From Neoroseomonas eburnea (lineage in GTDB: Bacteria > Pseudomonadota > Alphaproteobacteria > Acetobacterales > Acetobacteraceae): a stretch of 64,000 nt of DNA. Below the pieces are notes generated by a model. It saw only the letters and a program-made list of their open reading frames with translations, was not told the DNA's origin and did no database searches. The DNA lies in NCBI RefSeq assembly GCF_018129005.1, contig NZ_JAAEDL010000023.1, forward strand, positions 31,052 through 95,051, read 5' to 3'. The position numbers were made by a program, and so were the translations under genes. Of the stretch, positions 56,921 to 64,000 are shown one piece after another; the first letter of the stretch is position 1; every line of letters begins with the position of its first letter.

Positions 56921-57660
56921 GCCCGCCTCCGTGCCGGAGCGTTCCGTGCCGCTCCGTCCTCCGTCACCAGGCTGGCCTGGCCTTCGTGCCAAGTGGCGCG
57001 CCAGCCTGCCGGCCGTCCGCCACGGCAGCGCAGCAGATCGAGGCTCCAGGCCGGATCCCCGAGGTCATGCGGGCTCTGGCTGTCAGAGGGTGCGGCGCCG
57101 ATGCGCCAGCGGGTCAGGGCTGCGGTCGGGGCGGCGTTGTCCTCGTCCGGCCGCAGCAGCAGGCCGAGCACGCCACCGGCCTCGGCGGCGAGCTGCAGGC
57201 GGCGGGCGGCGGTGAGGTCGAGCTCGCCCGTGACCAGCAGGGCGGCGCCGACGGCCGGACAGCGGAGGGTTTCCTCCATGGCCCAAAGCGCGTCCTGCCC
57301 GCGCGGCGCACGCACCAGCACGAGCTGGGCGGGGGAGAGGCCGAAGCGGGCGAGTCCTGGCGGCCAGGCATCCGGCTCCGGCGCGATCCAGAGGACGGTG
57401 CCTCCGGCGCGGGCCAGCACCAGCGCCACGAAGCCGGCGGCGGCGCCGGGCTCGGCGGCGAGGATCTCATGCAGGGCGGCGCGCGGCAGGCCGCCCCAGG
57501 GCAGGGCGGAATCGATGGCCGGGGCGAGGGGGATGGCGTCCTCCCCCCGCGTGGCCAGGGCCTCGGCCGCGCCGGCGCGTTCCATGCGCGCGATGCGGGC
57601 GCGGAGCGCCGAGATCAGGGCGGGGCGGTCGAGCGGGGCGGGGTTCAGGGGGGTGGTCAT
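56917..57660 (-). CDS. imuA: ImuA, RecA-like mutasome protein
   Basis: The 247-residue protein has the ImuA/SulA-like RecA core: LPWGGLPRAALHEILAAEPG (residues 49-68), the strand GFVALVLARAGGTVLWIAPE and LVLVRAPRGQDALWAMEETL. The C-terminal stretch WSLDLLRCRGGRPAGWRATW is a family marker. It is needed with ImuB and DnaE2 for SOS mutagenesis. It is the first gene of the operon, with the SOS box 24 bp upstream of its ATG, and its stop overlaps the imuB ATG. Confidence 0.93.
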   Translation of the reverse strand: MTTPLNPAPLDRPALISALRARIARMERAGAAEALATRGEDAIPLAPAIDSALPWGGLPRAALHEILAAEPGAAAGFVALVLARAGGTVLWIAPEPDAWPPGLARFGLSPAQLVLVRAPRGQDALWAMEETLRCPAVGAALLVTGELDLTAARRLQLAAEAGGVLGLLLRPDEDNAAPTAALTRWRIGAAPSDSQSPHDLGDPAWSLDLLRCRGGRPAGWRATWHEGQASLVTEDGAARNAPARRRA

Positions 57661-57683
57661 GGCCTGGGGGGAGGGCCGCTGAT

Positions 57684-57698
57684 GTTCGCATTATGTTC
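57684..57698. promoter_or_regulatory. LexA (SOS) box upstream of imuA
   Basis: GTTC-GCATTAT-GTTC is an exact match to the alphaproteobacterial LexA direct repeat GTTC-N7-GTTC. It ends 24 bp from the imuA ATG, a normal operator distance, and predicts induction of imuA-imuB-dnaE2 by DNA damage. Confidence 0.88.
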
Positions 57699-57867
57699 TC
57701 TTATTGCCCGCCCGAAGGTCAAGAAGCGTGGAGGGTTTCGCCCTGAAAGCGCCTGCATGGGCATGGATTTCTGCCATTAAGGCTTTCAGGAGAAAGGATT
57801 TCCTGCCCCTTGTCCCGCCGCCTTCGGCACCCGACCATCATCCGCCGAAGCACAAGGAAGCCAGCCC

Positions 57868-58890
57868 ATGGACGCAGTCATGCCCCCCGTCACCGGCATC
57901 GTGGACGGCTTCGAAGGGGCGGTCGGCAACACGCCGCTGATTCGTCTGCGCCGGGCCAGCGAGGCGACGGGCTGCGACATCCTCGGCAAGGCGGAGTTCA
58001 TGAACCCCGGCGGGTCGGTGAAGGACCGGGCGGGACTCGGCATTATCCTCGATGCCGAGAAGCGCGGCCTGCTCACGCCCGGCAAGCCGGGCACCATCGT
58101 CGAGGGCACAGCAGGCAATACCGGCATCGGCATCACCCTGGTCGCCAATGCCCGCGGCTATCGCAGCATCATCGTCATCCCGGAGACGCAGAGCCGCGAG
58201 AAGATCGACTTCCTGCGCATGATCGGCGCCGACCTGCGCCTGGTGCCGGCCAAGCCCTATTCCGATCCCGGCAACTACGTGCATTTCAGTCGCCGCCTGG
58301 CGGAGGAAATGGGCGCCGTCCATGCCAACCAGTTCGACAATACGGCGAACCGCGCCGCACACGAGGCGACGACCGGCCCGGAGATCTGGGCCCAGACGGA
58401 CGGAAGCGTGGATGCCTTCACCTGTTCCTGCGGCACCGGCGGTTCGCTTGCCGGCGTTGCGCGGGCCCTGAAGGCACGTAAGTCCGGCGTGCGCATCGTG
58501 CTCGCCGATCCGATGGGCAGCGCGCTCTATTCCTGGGTGAAGACCGGCACGCTGAAGGCCGAGGGCAATTCCATCACCGAAGGCATCGGCCAGGCCGCCC
58601 GCGTGCCGGGCAACCTCGAACCCGACCGCGCGCTGATCGACGACGCCGTGCAGGTGACGGACGAGGAAGCGCTCGAGCAGGTCTTCGACCTGCAGATCCA
58701 TGAAGGGCTCTCGGTCGGCGGCTCGGCCGGCATCAACGTGGCGGCGGCGATCAAGGTGGCGAAGGCACTCGGGCCCGGTCACCGCATCGTGACGCTGCTC
58801 TGCGATGGCGGCGCGCGCTACCAGTCCAAGCTGTTCAATCCGGAGTTCCTGCGCGGCAAGGGCCTGCCCGTGCCGCCCTGGCTCGCCTGA
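57868..58890 (+). CDS. cysK: Cysteine synthase (O-acetylserine sulfhydrylase) family
   Basis: The 340-residue PLP enzyme makes cysteine from O-acetylserine and sulfide. The Schiff-base lysine is K52 in [14 protein letters not shown]. The phosphate/substrate loop reads [20 protein letters not shown], and the cofactor glycine loop [25 protein letters not shown] lies upstream of the ATG. It is followed 16 bp later by a serine acetyltransferase gene, whose product makes its substrate and can form the cysteine synthase complex. The loop is TAGNTG instead of the E. coli TSGNTG. Cystathionine beta-synthase-like activity is a weaker alternative. Confidence 0.91.
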   Translation: MDAVMPPVTGIVDGFEGAVGNTPLIRLRRASEATGCDILGKAEFMNPGGSVKDRAGLGIILDAEKRGLLTPGKPGTIVEGTAGNTGIGITLVANARGYRSIIVIPETQSREKIDFLRMIGADLRLVPAKPYSDPGNYVHFSRRLAEEMGAVHANQFDNTANRAAHEATTGPEIWAQTDGSVDAFTCSCGTGGSLAGVARALKARKSGVRIVLADPMGSALYSWVKTGTLKAEGNSITEGIGQAARVPGNLEPDRALIDDAVQVTDEEALEQVFDLQIHEGLSVGGSAGINVAAAIKVAKALGPGHRIVTLLCDGGARYQSKLFNPEFLRGKGLPVPPWLA

Positions 58891-58906
58891 CGCTTCGGGG
58901 GCATCC

Positions 58907-59560
58907 ATGGAAGTGATCGAGCTCGCCCGCACCATTCGCAGCCGCGACCCGGCGCGACCCTCCTGGCCGGAGGCGATCCTCTGCTATGCCGGGCTGCATG
59001 CCGTGCTGTGGCACCGCATGGCGCATGCGCTGTGGCGGGCAGGGCTGAGGGGTCTTGCGCGCTTCGTCTCCCATATCGGCCGCTTCTTCACCGGCATCGA
59101 GATCCATCCCGGGGCGCGGATCGGCAGGCGGCTCTTCATCGACCACGGCATGGGCGTGGTGGTGGGAGAGACGGCGGAGATCGGCGACGACGTGCTGATC
59201 TATCACGGTGTGACCCTGGGTGGGCTGTCCGGCAGCCCCGGCAAGCGGCACCCCACCATCGGCAGCAACGTCGCGATCGGGGCGGGGGCACAGGTGCTCG
59301 GGCCCATCACCGTCGGCGACGGGGCGCGGATCGGCGCGAATGCCGTGGTGACGAAGGATGTACCGCGCGATTGCACCGTGGTCGGCATCCCGGCGCGGCC
59401 GCCCGTGGGCTCGACCTGCGCCGACCCGAGCGTGGGTTATGGGCTGACGCACCCGGAGGATGACCCCGTGGGCGAACAACTCGCCGTCATGCGGGCGGAA
59501 CTTGCCGCGCTGCGGTCGCGGGTCGCGGAACTGGAACGCCAGCCCGTCACGACGCGCTGA
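58907..59560 (+). CDS. cysE: Serine O-acetyltransferase
   Basis: The 217-residue left-handed beta-helix enzyme is of the short (EpsC/CysE) type. An N-terminal helical part ([20 protein letters not shown]) is followed by [20 protein letters not shown], with catalytic His in the hexapeptide region, then [20 protein letters not shown] and [20 protein letters not shown]. It acetylates serine for CysK, encoded just upstream. A hydrophilic C-terminal helix ([20 protein letters not shown]) extends beyond the core. The ATG at 58907 begins the conserved frame. Confidence 0.94.
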   Translation: MEVIELARTIRSRDPARPSWPEAILCYAGLHAVLWHRMAHALWRAGLRGLARFVSHIGRFFTGIEIHPGARIGRRLFIDHGMGVVVGETAEIGDDVLIYHGVTLGGLSGSPGKRHPTIGSNVAIGAGAQVLGPITVGDGARIGANAVVTKDVPRDCTVVGIPARPPVGSTCADPSVGYGLTHPEDDPVGEQLAVMRAELAALRSRVAELERQPVTTR

Positions 59561-59850
59561 CCTGCCGATGGGCGTGGTGTCGCCGTCATGGTGGCGCCAT
59601 CGCGACGCGCTTCGGCGACTGCCTCGGCGCGATGCTTCTGCGTCACGTCGAGGGCGCCGGAAACCGCGACGATGCCAAGGATGATGGTGACGCTGGCCCA
59701 GCCGCCCGTGATGGCGGAGACGGCGGCAGCCACCGCAGCACGGCGGTACTCCACCTCGCTCGTGGCCAGGCCGCCTCGGGAGGCCGCGAGGGCGGCGAGC
59801 ACTTCATCGGGCGCGGCGGCCCGATCGTCGGAGCGGATCGGGGCGGGCAT
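59437..59850 (-). CDS. Possible small single-pass membrane protein (doubtful)
   Basis: This 137-codon frame encodes a hydrophilic start, one hydrophobic segment ([21 protein letters not shown], about residues 47-67) and a basic, Ser-rich end. Its last 41 codons lie antisense to cysE and look like shadow sequence, which counts against it. The first 95 residues do not overlap any other gene and the hydrophobic segment is a plausible membrane anchor. No family is recognised. Confidence 0.25.
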   Translation of the reverse strand: MPAPIRSDDRAAAPDEVLAALAASRGGLATSEVEYRRAAVAAAVSAITGGWASVTIILGIVAVSGALDVTQKHRAEAVAEARRDGATMTATPRPSAGQRVVTGWRSSSATRDRSAASSARMTASCSPTGSSSGCVSP

Positions 59851-59928
59851 GGACCGGATCCGGACAGAGCCGGATCATCCTGCACCGCCCCGCGTGGCGG
59901 GTCTTGCGTTGTCCCAGCGGGTGGCGCC
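59561..59928. other. 368-bp region between cysE and the DUF1127 gene
   Basis: Apart from the doubtful minus-strand frame at 59437-59850, I see no gene here. No long stem or tRNA-like fold is apparent. Confidence 0.4.
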
Positions 59929-60150
59929 TCAGCGGCGCGGCGGCGCCAAGTCCCACGGCGCGCGGGCGGCTTCCTCGCGCGCCTCCGCCCGGCTGATGCC
60001 GATATCGGCCAGCATGCGGCCGTCCATCTCGGAGAGGTGGCGTCGGCTCTCGACTGCCCGCAGGACGCGGGACAGCCAGTCGAACCAGCCGGCGCGGCGC
60101 GCTGCGATGGCCTGGACGGGATGGGAAGCGGGAAGGCTGCGGGTCGTCAT
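59929..60150 (-). CDS. DUF1127 small basic protein
   Basis: The 73-residue protein has the DUF1127 core RRHLSEMDGRMLADIGISRA (residues 39-58), preceded by a helix with WFDWLSRVLRAVES. These small Arg-rich proteins are common in alphaproteobacteria; studied members affect RNA turnover, phosphate or stress responses. AGGAGG stands seven bases before the ATG at 60148-60150, giving strong translation. It is divergent from the LysR gene with 116 bp between starts, so the LysR product may control it. Confidence 0.88.
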   Translation of the reverse strand: MTTRSLPASHPVQAIAARRAGWFDWLSRVLRAVESRRHLSEMDGRMLADIGISRAEAREEAARAPWDLAPPRR

Positions 60151-60217
60151 GGCGGTCCTCCTGGTTGCGCCGGAACGGAAGATCGCAGCGGCAGGGGCAT
60201 AAGGAAAACGAAATCGC

Positions 60218-60247
60218 TTGACGTTAAGCATCAACAAGATTGATCAA
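60218..60247. promoter_or_regulatory. Candidate LysR operator between the DUF1127 and LysR genes
   Basis: TTGA-N9-TCAA at 60218-60234 is followed by the exact palindrome TTGATCAA at 60240-60247. These are the only AT-rich dyads in the divergent spacer and fit the loose T-N11-A rule for LysR-type sites. The second ends 19 bp before the LysR start. Confidence 0.4.
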
Positions 60248-60266
60248 TAAGGCGGAGGGCACTCCC

Positions 60267-61151
60267 ATGCTGGCCATTCCCCCGGGCATCGATCCCGATC
60301 TGCTGCGCTCCTTCGTCCTGATTGCGGAGGGTGGATCTTTCACCCGTGCCGCCAATGCGGTCGGACGCACGCAATCCGCCGTATCCATGCAGATCCGCCG
60401 GCTCGAGGAGACGCTCGGCCAGCCATTGCTGCTGCGCGGGCCGCGCGGCGTGGAGACGACGCCGCACGGCGCCTGGCTGCTTGAGCGGGCGCGCCGCCTG
60501 CTCGCCATGCATGATGAGATCTTCGCCACCTTTCACGCGCCCGCCGTCGCCGGGACCGTGCGGCTTGGCACGCCGGACGACTATGCGCTGCGCTGGCTGC
60601 CCGGGATTCTGGCTCGTTTCGCGGAGGTGCATCCGGCGGTCGAGGTGGTCGTCACCTGCGCCCCCTCCAATGAACTGGTCGAACGGCTCGACCGGGACGA
60701 GATCGACCTGACACTGCTCTCGGCGGGCAACGAACCGCCGGGGGCCGCGAGCCAGACATTGTGGCAGGCTGGGCTGCGCTGGATCGGGTCCACCTCTCAC
60801 GCGGCGCACAGGCGCTCGCCGCTTCCGTTGGCGACGGCGCAGCCGCGCTGCCTCTGGCACCGCGCCGCGGTGCGCGCGCTGGACGAGGCCGGCATTCCGT
60901 GGCGGGTCGCCTATACCAGCACCTCCCAGACCGGGACGCTGGCGCCCGCGCTGGCGGGGCTCGCGGTGACCATCGGCCTGCCGGGGCCGCTGCCGCAGGG
61001 GTTGCGCTTCCTCGGGGCGGAAGACGGCCTGCCGCCGCTGCCGGATTTTTCGATCATCCTGATGCGCGGCCACGCGAACGGGCCGGTGGTGGACACGCTG
61101 GCCGAGGCGATCCGGGGCGGCTTCGCGGAGGCCGCGGTCGCCCGGGCTTGA
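60267..61151 (+). CDS. LysR-family transcriptional regulator
   Basis: The 294-residue regulator has an N-terminal winged helix (LLRSFVLIAEGGSFTRAANA, VGRTQSAVSMQIRRLEETLG) and a periplasmic-binding-like effector domain (VRLGTPDDYALRWLPGILAR onward). The ATG at 60267 is supported by GGAGGG; a TTG nine codons upstream is less likely. It is divergent from the DUF1127 gene and 78 bp upstream of the Bug-family gene in the same direction. Either may be its target. The effector is unknown. Confidence 0.93.
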   Translation: MLAIPPGIDPDLLRSFVLIAEGGSFTRAANAVGRTQSAVSMQIRRLEETLGQPLLLRGPRGVETTPHGAWLLERARRLLAMHDEIFATFHAPAVAGTVRLGTPDDYALRWLPGILARFAEVHPAVEVVVTCAPSNELVERLDRDEIDLTLLSAGNEPPGAASQTLWQAGLRWIGSTSHAAHRRSPLPLATAQPRCLWHRAAVRALDEAGIPWRVAYTSTSQTGTLAPALAGLAVTIGLPGPLPQGLRFLGAEDGLPPLPDFSIILMRGHANGPVVDTLAEAIRGGFAEAAVARA

Positions 61152-61229
61152 GCGGTGCGGAAGCCCGTGCCATCTGGCCGGGACAGCCCCTTGGGGGGGC
61201 CAGAACAGGATCGGGAGGTCCGCGCGCAC

Positions 61230-62198
61230 ATGAACCGTCGTGCCTTATTGGCGCTGGCTGCGACCGGCCTTGCTGTGCCGAACGTTCTGCGGGCCCAGGG
61301 TGCCTGGCCGGACCGGCCGGTGCGCGTGATCGTGCCCTTCCCGCCCGGCGGGTCCACCGACACCATCGCACGGCTGTTCCAGAGCAAGCTGGCGGAGGAG
61401 CTTGGCAAGCCGGTCGTGATCGAGAACCGCGGCGGCGCCTCCGGCTCGATCGGCGCGATTGAGGCGGCGCGCGCTCAGCCGGACGGCTACACGTGGCTGC
61501 TCGCCTATGACAATGAGGCGACCAACCAGACGGTGATGCGCCTGCCTTACCGGGCAATGGAGGCCTTCGCCCCGGTCAGCCTGGTGGCGACGGGGCCGCT
61601 CGCGCTGGTGGCTCACAGGAATGCGCCGTACCGGACCTTCCAGGACGTGGTGAACGCGGCGAAGTCCGCTCCGGACTCGATCGGCTACGCGACGTCGGGT
61701 GTCGGCGGCCTCGCCCACGTCTCGACGACGCTGCTGGCCAGCCAGGCCGGCATCAAGCTGACCCACGTGCCCTATCGCGGCGGCGGGCCCGCCGTGCAGG
61801 ATGCGGTCGCGGGCAATGTGCCGCTGTTCATGTCGAACGTCGTCATCATCAGCCAGCACATCCGCAGTGGCGTGTTGCGGCCGCTCGGCGTGACGACGCG
61901 GCAGGAGACGCGGCATGTCCCGGACGTGCGATCCTTCGCGCAGCAGGGCCTTGGCGATTTCGAGGCGCCGACCTGGTGGGCCTTCCTCGGCCGTGCCGGA
62001 ACGCCGGAGCCGATCCTACGGAAGATGCAGGAGGCGCTGGTGCGCGCGGTGTCCTACCCCGACGTGAAGGCGAGGATCGAGGAGCAGGGCTGCGACGTGC
62101 AGGCATCCTCGCCCGAGATCTGCGGGCGTTTCCTTTCCGCCGAGATCGAGAAATGGGGCCGCGTGATCCGTGCGAACGGCATCACGGCGGATAGCTGA
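61230..62198 (+). CDS. Bug-family (TctC-like) periplasmic binding protein, second copy
   Basis: The 322-residue exported protein has a Tat-like signal MNRRALLALAATGLAVPNVL, cleaved near LRAQ (residue 23). Bug motifs follow: VRVIVPFPPGGSTDTIARLF and LTHVPYRGGGPAVQDAVAGN. GGGAGG precedes the ATG. It has no TctA/TctB partner here and is clearly diverged from the Bug protein at 24186. The stop is one base before the gmhA ATG, so it may be co-transcribed with the sugar genes, though a functional link is not obvious. Confidence 0.92.
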   Translation: MNRRALLALAATGLAVPNVLRAQGAWPDRPVRVIVPFPPGGSTDTIARLFQSKLAEELGKPVVIENRGGASGSIGAIEAARAQPDGYTWLLAYDNEATNQTVMRLPYRAMEAFAPVSLVATGPLALVAHRNAPYRTFQDVVNAAKSAPDSIGYATSGVGGLAHVSTTLLASQAGIKLTHVPYRGGGPAVQDAVAGNVPLFMSNVVIISQHIRSGVLRPLGVTTRQETRHVPDVRSFAQQGLGDFEAPTWWAFLGRAGTPEPILRKMQEALVRAVSYPDVKARIEEQGCDVQASSPEICGRFLSAEIEKWGRVIRANGITADS

Positions 62199-62199
62199 G

Positions 62200-62784
62200 A
62201 TGGACGAGGTCGCGCGCTTTGCCGCAATCATGGAGGACGGCGCCGTGCTGCGGCGTCGCCTCGCAACGGAGGCCGTGGCCGCCGTGATCGGCGTGGTGGA
62301 CGCCTGCGAGGCCACGATCCGCGGCGGCGGGCGGCTGTTCTTCTGCGGCAATGGCGGCAGCGCGGCGGATGCGCAGCACCTTGCGACCGAGCTGCTGGTG
62401 CGGCTGCGTTCGCACGTGGAGCGCCCCTCCTGGCCGGCGATTGCGCTGACCCTGGATCCCACCGCGCTCACTGCCGGGGGGAATGATTACGGTTTCGAGC
62501 AGGTCTTCGCCCGGCCGCTGTCGGGACTCGGCCGGGCGGGGGACGTGCTGTTCGGCATTACGACCAGCGGGAAGTCGCCCAACGTGGTGCGGGCGCTGGA
62601 GACGGCGCGCGGCATGGGGATCGTGACGGTCGGGATGCTGGGCGGGGATGGCGGGCCGGCTCGGGCGCTTTGCGATCATGCGCTGCTGGTGCCAGGCACC
62701 GAGACGGCACGGATCCAGGAGGCGCACATTACGCTCGGCCATGCGGTGATGGAACTGCTCGAGGACCGGCTGGTGCAGGCATGA
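62200..62784 (+). CDS. gmhA: Sedoheptulose-7-phosphate isomerase (SIS domain)
   Basis: The 194-residue SIS-domain protein has GGGRLFFCGNGGSAADAQHL (substrate phosphate loop with Ser), the conserved Glu in LATELLVRL, the second phosphate loop FGITTSGKSPNVVRALETAR, and the C-terminal His in QEAHITLGHAVMELLED. GmhA makes D-glycero-D-manno-heptose 7-phosphate for lipopolysaccharide core. The stop overlaps the ATG of a sugar-nucleotide epimerase, consistent with surface polysaccharide synthesis. Confidence 0.9.
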   Translation: MDEVARFAAIMEDGAVLRRRLATEAVAAVIGVVDACEATIRGGGRLFFCGNGGSAADAQHLATELLVRLRSHVERPSWPAIALTLDPTALTAGGNDYGFEQVFARPLSGLGRAGDVLFGITTSGKSPNVVRALETARGMGIVTVGMLGGDGGPARALCDHALLVPGTETARIQEAHITLGHAVMELLEDRLVQA

Positions 62785-63752
62785 CCGTGCTGCTGACCGG
62801 CGCGGCCGGCTTCATCGGCATGCATGTCGCCGAATCGCTGCTCGCGCGGGGCGAGCGCGTGATCGGCGTGGACAGCCTGAACGCCTACTACGATGTCCGA
62901 TTGAAGCAGGCGCGGTTGGCGCGACTCGAAGCAATGCCAGGTTTCGGCTTCATCAATGCCGACATCGCAGACCGCGAGGCGATGCTGCCCCTGGCCGCGG
63001 CGCAGGTGGAGGTGACACGAATCGTGCATCTCGCGGCTCAGCCAGGGGTTCGATACTCGCTGGTGGATCCCTTTGCCTATGTCGAGGCAAACGTCATGGG
63101 GCACTTGGTGATGCTGGAACTCGCCCGGCGGCTGCCGAGGCTGGAGCACCTTGTCTATGCCTCCTCCTCCTCGGTCTATGGCGGTAATTGCAAGCTGCCC
63201 TTCGCCGAATCGGACCGGGTGGATCATCCGGTGTCGCTCTATGCCGCGACCAAACGGGCGGGGGAGCTGATCAGTGAATCCTACGGGCACCTGTTCGGCC
63301 TGCCGCAGACGGGGCTGCGGTTCTTCACGGTCTATGGTCCGTGGGGGCGGCCGGACATGGCGCCGTGGATGTTTGCCGAGGCAATTCTCGAGGGGCGGCC
63401 GATCACGCTCTACGACGGCGGCCGGCTGAAGCGGGACTTCACCTTCGTCTCGGACATCGTGGCGGGGGTGTTAGGGTGCCTGGATCATCCGGCCCCGGCG
63501 AACGCGCCACGGGTCCTGAACATCGGGAACCACCGGAGCGTGGAGGTGCGGCGGTTCGTCGACGTGCTCGAGGAAGCCCTTGGCCGACAAGCCGTTGTCG
63601 TCGATGCGCCGCGGCCGGCGACGGATGTCGAGGAAACCTTCGCGGACATCGAGGCGATCCGGGCCTTGTGCGGATACGAGCCGAGCACGCCGATCGAGGT
63701 AGGGATCCCTCGTTTTGCGGAATGGTTTCTTTCTTGGCGAAAGGGGGGTTGA
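62781..63752 (+). CDS. NAD-dependent sugar-nucleotide epimerase (UDP-glucuronate 4-epimerase-like)
   Basis: The 323-residue extended SDR has the NAD motif VLLTGAAGFIGMHVAESLLA, followed by DSLNAYYDVRLKQARLARLE, which is the form seen in UDP-glucuronate 4-epimerases (CapI-like). The active site is SSSSVYG with YAATKRAGE (Tyr and Lys). RFFTVYGPWGRPDMAPWMF also fits that group. It would convert UDP-glucuronate to UDP-galacturonate for surface glycans. The ATG overlaps the gmhA stop. It is the last gene before the apparent rRNA leader. Confidence 0.92.
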   Translation: MTVLLTGAAGFIGMHVAESLLARGERVIGVDSLNAYYDVRLKQARLARLEAMPGFGFINADIADREAMLPLAAAQVEVTRIVHLAAQPGVRYSLVDPFAYVEANVMGHLVMLELARRLPRLEHLVYASSSSVYGGNCKLPFAESDRVDHPVSLYAATKRAGELISESYGHLFGLPQTGLRFFTVYGPWGRPDMAPWMFAEAILEGRPITLYDGGRLKRDFTFVSDIVAGVLGCLDHPAPANAPRVLNIGNHRSVEVRRFVDVLEEALGRQAVVVDAPRPATDVEETFADIEAIRALCGYEPSTPIEVGIPRFAEWFLSWRKGG

Positions 63753-63761
63753 CCGCCCCCC
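63743..63761 (+). terminator. Weak hairpin overlapping the epimerase stop
   Basis: GGGGGG-TTGACCG-CCCCCC forms a 6-bp stem that spans the stop codon. There is no T-run directly after it, so any terminator activity is uncertain. Confidence 0.3.
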
Positions 63762-63802
63762 GGCGCCCGCATAAAAGCCCCCCACGCCGACGACGTGAGC
63801 GG

Positions 63803-63831
63803 TTGACCTTCCGGACTTGATCCGGTAGCCT
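63803..63831 (+). promoter_or_regulatory. Candidate sigma-70 promoter of a downstream rRNA operon
   Basis: TTGACC and TAGCCT are separated by exactly 17 bases. The spacing and the strong -35 half fit a housekeeping promoter. The boxA-like motif 80 bp downstream suggests it drives an rRNA operon. Confidence 0.5.
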
Positions 63832-63910
63832 CTTCCGCCCCGCAGAGACGGTGGCTCTCTGGATCAAATGGCGGCCGCCCGCTGGGGTTGGCCGCTGGTT
63901 GGTTCGGGCT

Positions 63911-63922
63911 TGTTCTTTGACA
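63911..63922 (+). promoter_or_regulatory. boxA antitermination motif of an rRNA leader
   Basis: TGTTCTTTGACA matches the boxA element (E. coli TGCTCTTTAACA) that loads Nus factors on rRNA transcripts. It is followed by a G/T-rich leader with no open reading frame to the end of the window. The 16S gene itself is not within the window. Confidence 0.6.
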
Positions 63923-64000
63923 GTTGCATCGGTTTTGGAAGTGTATGGTTCTTGGCTGTTCCTTGGTTTTTTGGGATGGCTGGGTGCTGGGCTGGAAGAT

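Overview
The window looks like chromosome of a high-GC alphaproteobacterium, most likely an Acetobacteraceae member of the Roseomonas type. The grounds are the strong G/C bias at third codon positions, an alphaproteobacterial SOS box (GTTC-N7-GTTC) in front of imuA-imuB-dnaE2, a membrane-bound ferritin (MbfA), orphan Bug-type binding proteins, hydantoinase genes, and an rRNA-type leader at the right edge. This taxonomic reading is inference. I found no insertion sequence, prophage, CRISPR array or tRNA gene.

Layout. 1-11.4 kb: start of an amidohydrolase; a homodimeric E1-like thiamine-diphosphate enzyme divergent from an Lrp regulator; an MFS exporter divergent from hydantoinase genes hyuB-hyuA; a class III aminotransferase; then a 459-bp stretch with fragments of a decayed gene. 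11.4-22.2 kb: amino-acid catabolism, with a PutR-like regulator divergent from bifunctional putA, followed by a five-gene unit (peptide-type binding protein, two permeases, aminotransferase, FAD oxidoreductase) that has no ABC ATPase. 22.3-23.3 kb: mbfA. 23.7-33.0 kb: two facing acyl-CoA gene sets, one on + (GAF protein, Bug protein, two enoyl-CoA hydratase-like proteins, a dienoyl-CoA-reductase-like SDR) and one on - (hydrolase, EamA transporter, metallo-hydrolase, acyl-CoA dehydrogenase, class III CoA-transferase). 33.1-37.1 kb: a TRAP-type binding protein coupled to a hybrid histidine kinase, with no TRAP permease.

38.1-51.4 kb is the most striking block. Ten co-directional, mostly overlapping genes encode a complete LivGHMKF-type transporter, two acyl-CoA synthetases, isovaleryl-CoA dehydrogenase and both subunits of methylcrotonyl-CoA carboxylase. 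It reads as one uptake-activation-oxidation-carboxylation line for a branched-chain acid. Facing it is a small unknown gene with a good Fur box in its promoter.

51.9-57.7 kb is the imuA-imuB-dnaE2 mutagenesis cassette, with stop/start overlaps at each junction and a LexA box. The reading frame of imuB is extended at its 5' end through GC-rich hairpin repeats. 57.9-64 kb: cysK-cysE, a DUF1127 gene divergent from a LysR regulator, a second Bug protein, gmhA and a UDP-glucuronate-epimerase-like gene. A promoter and a boxA motif follow, pointing to an rRNA operon that starts just beyond the window.
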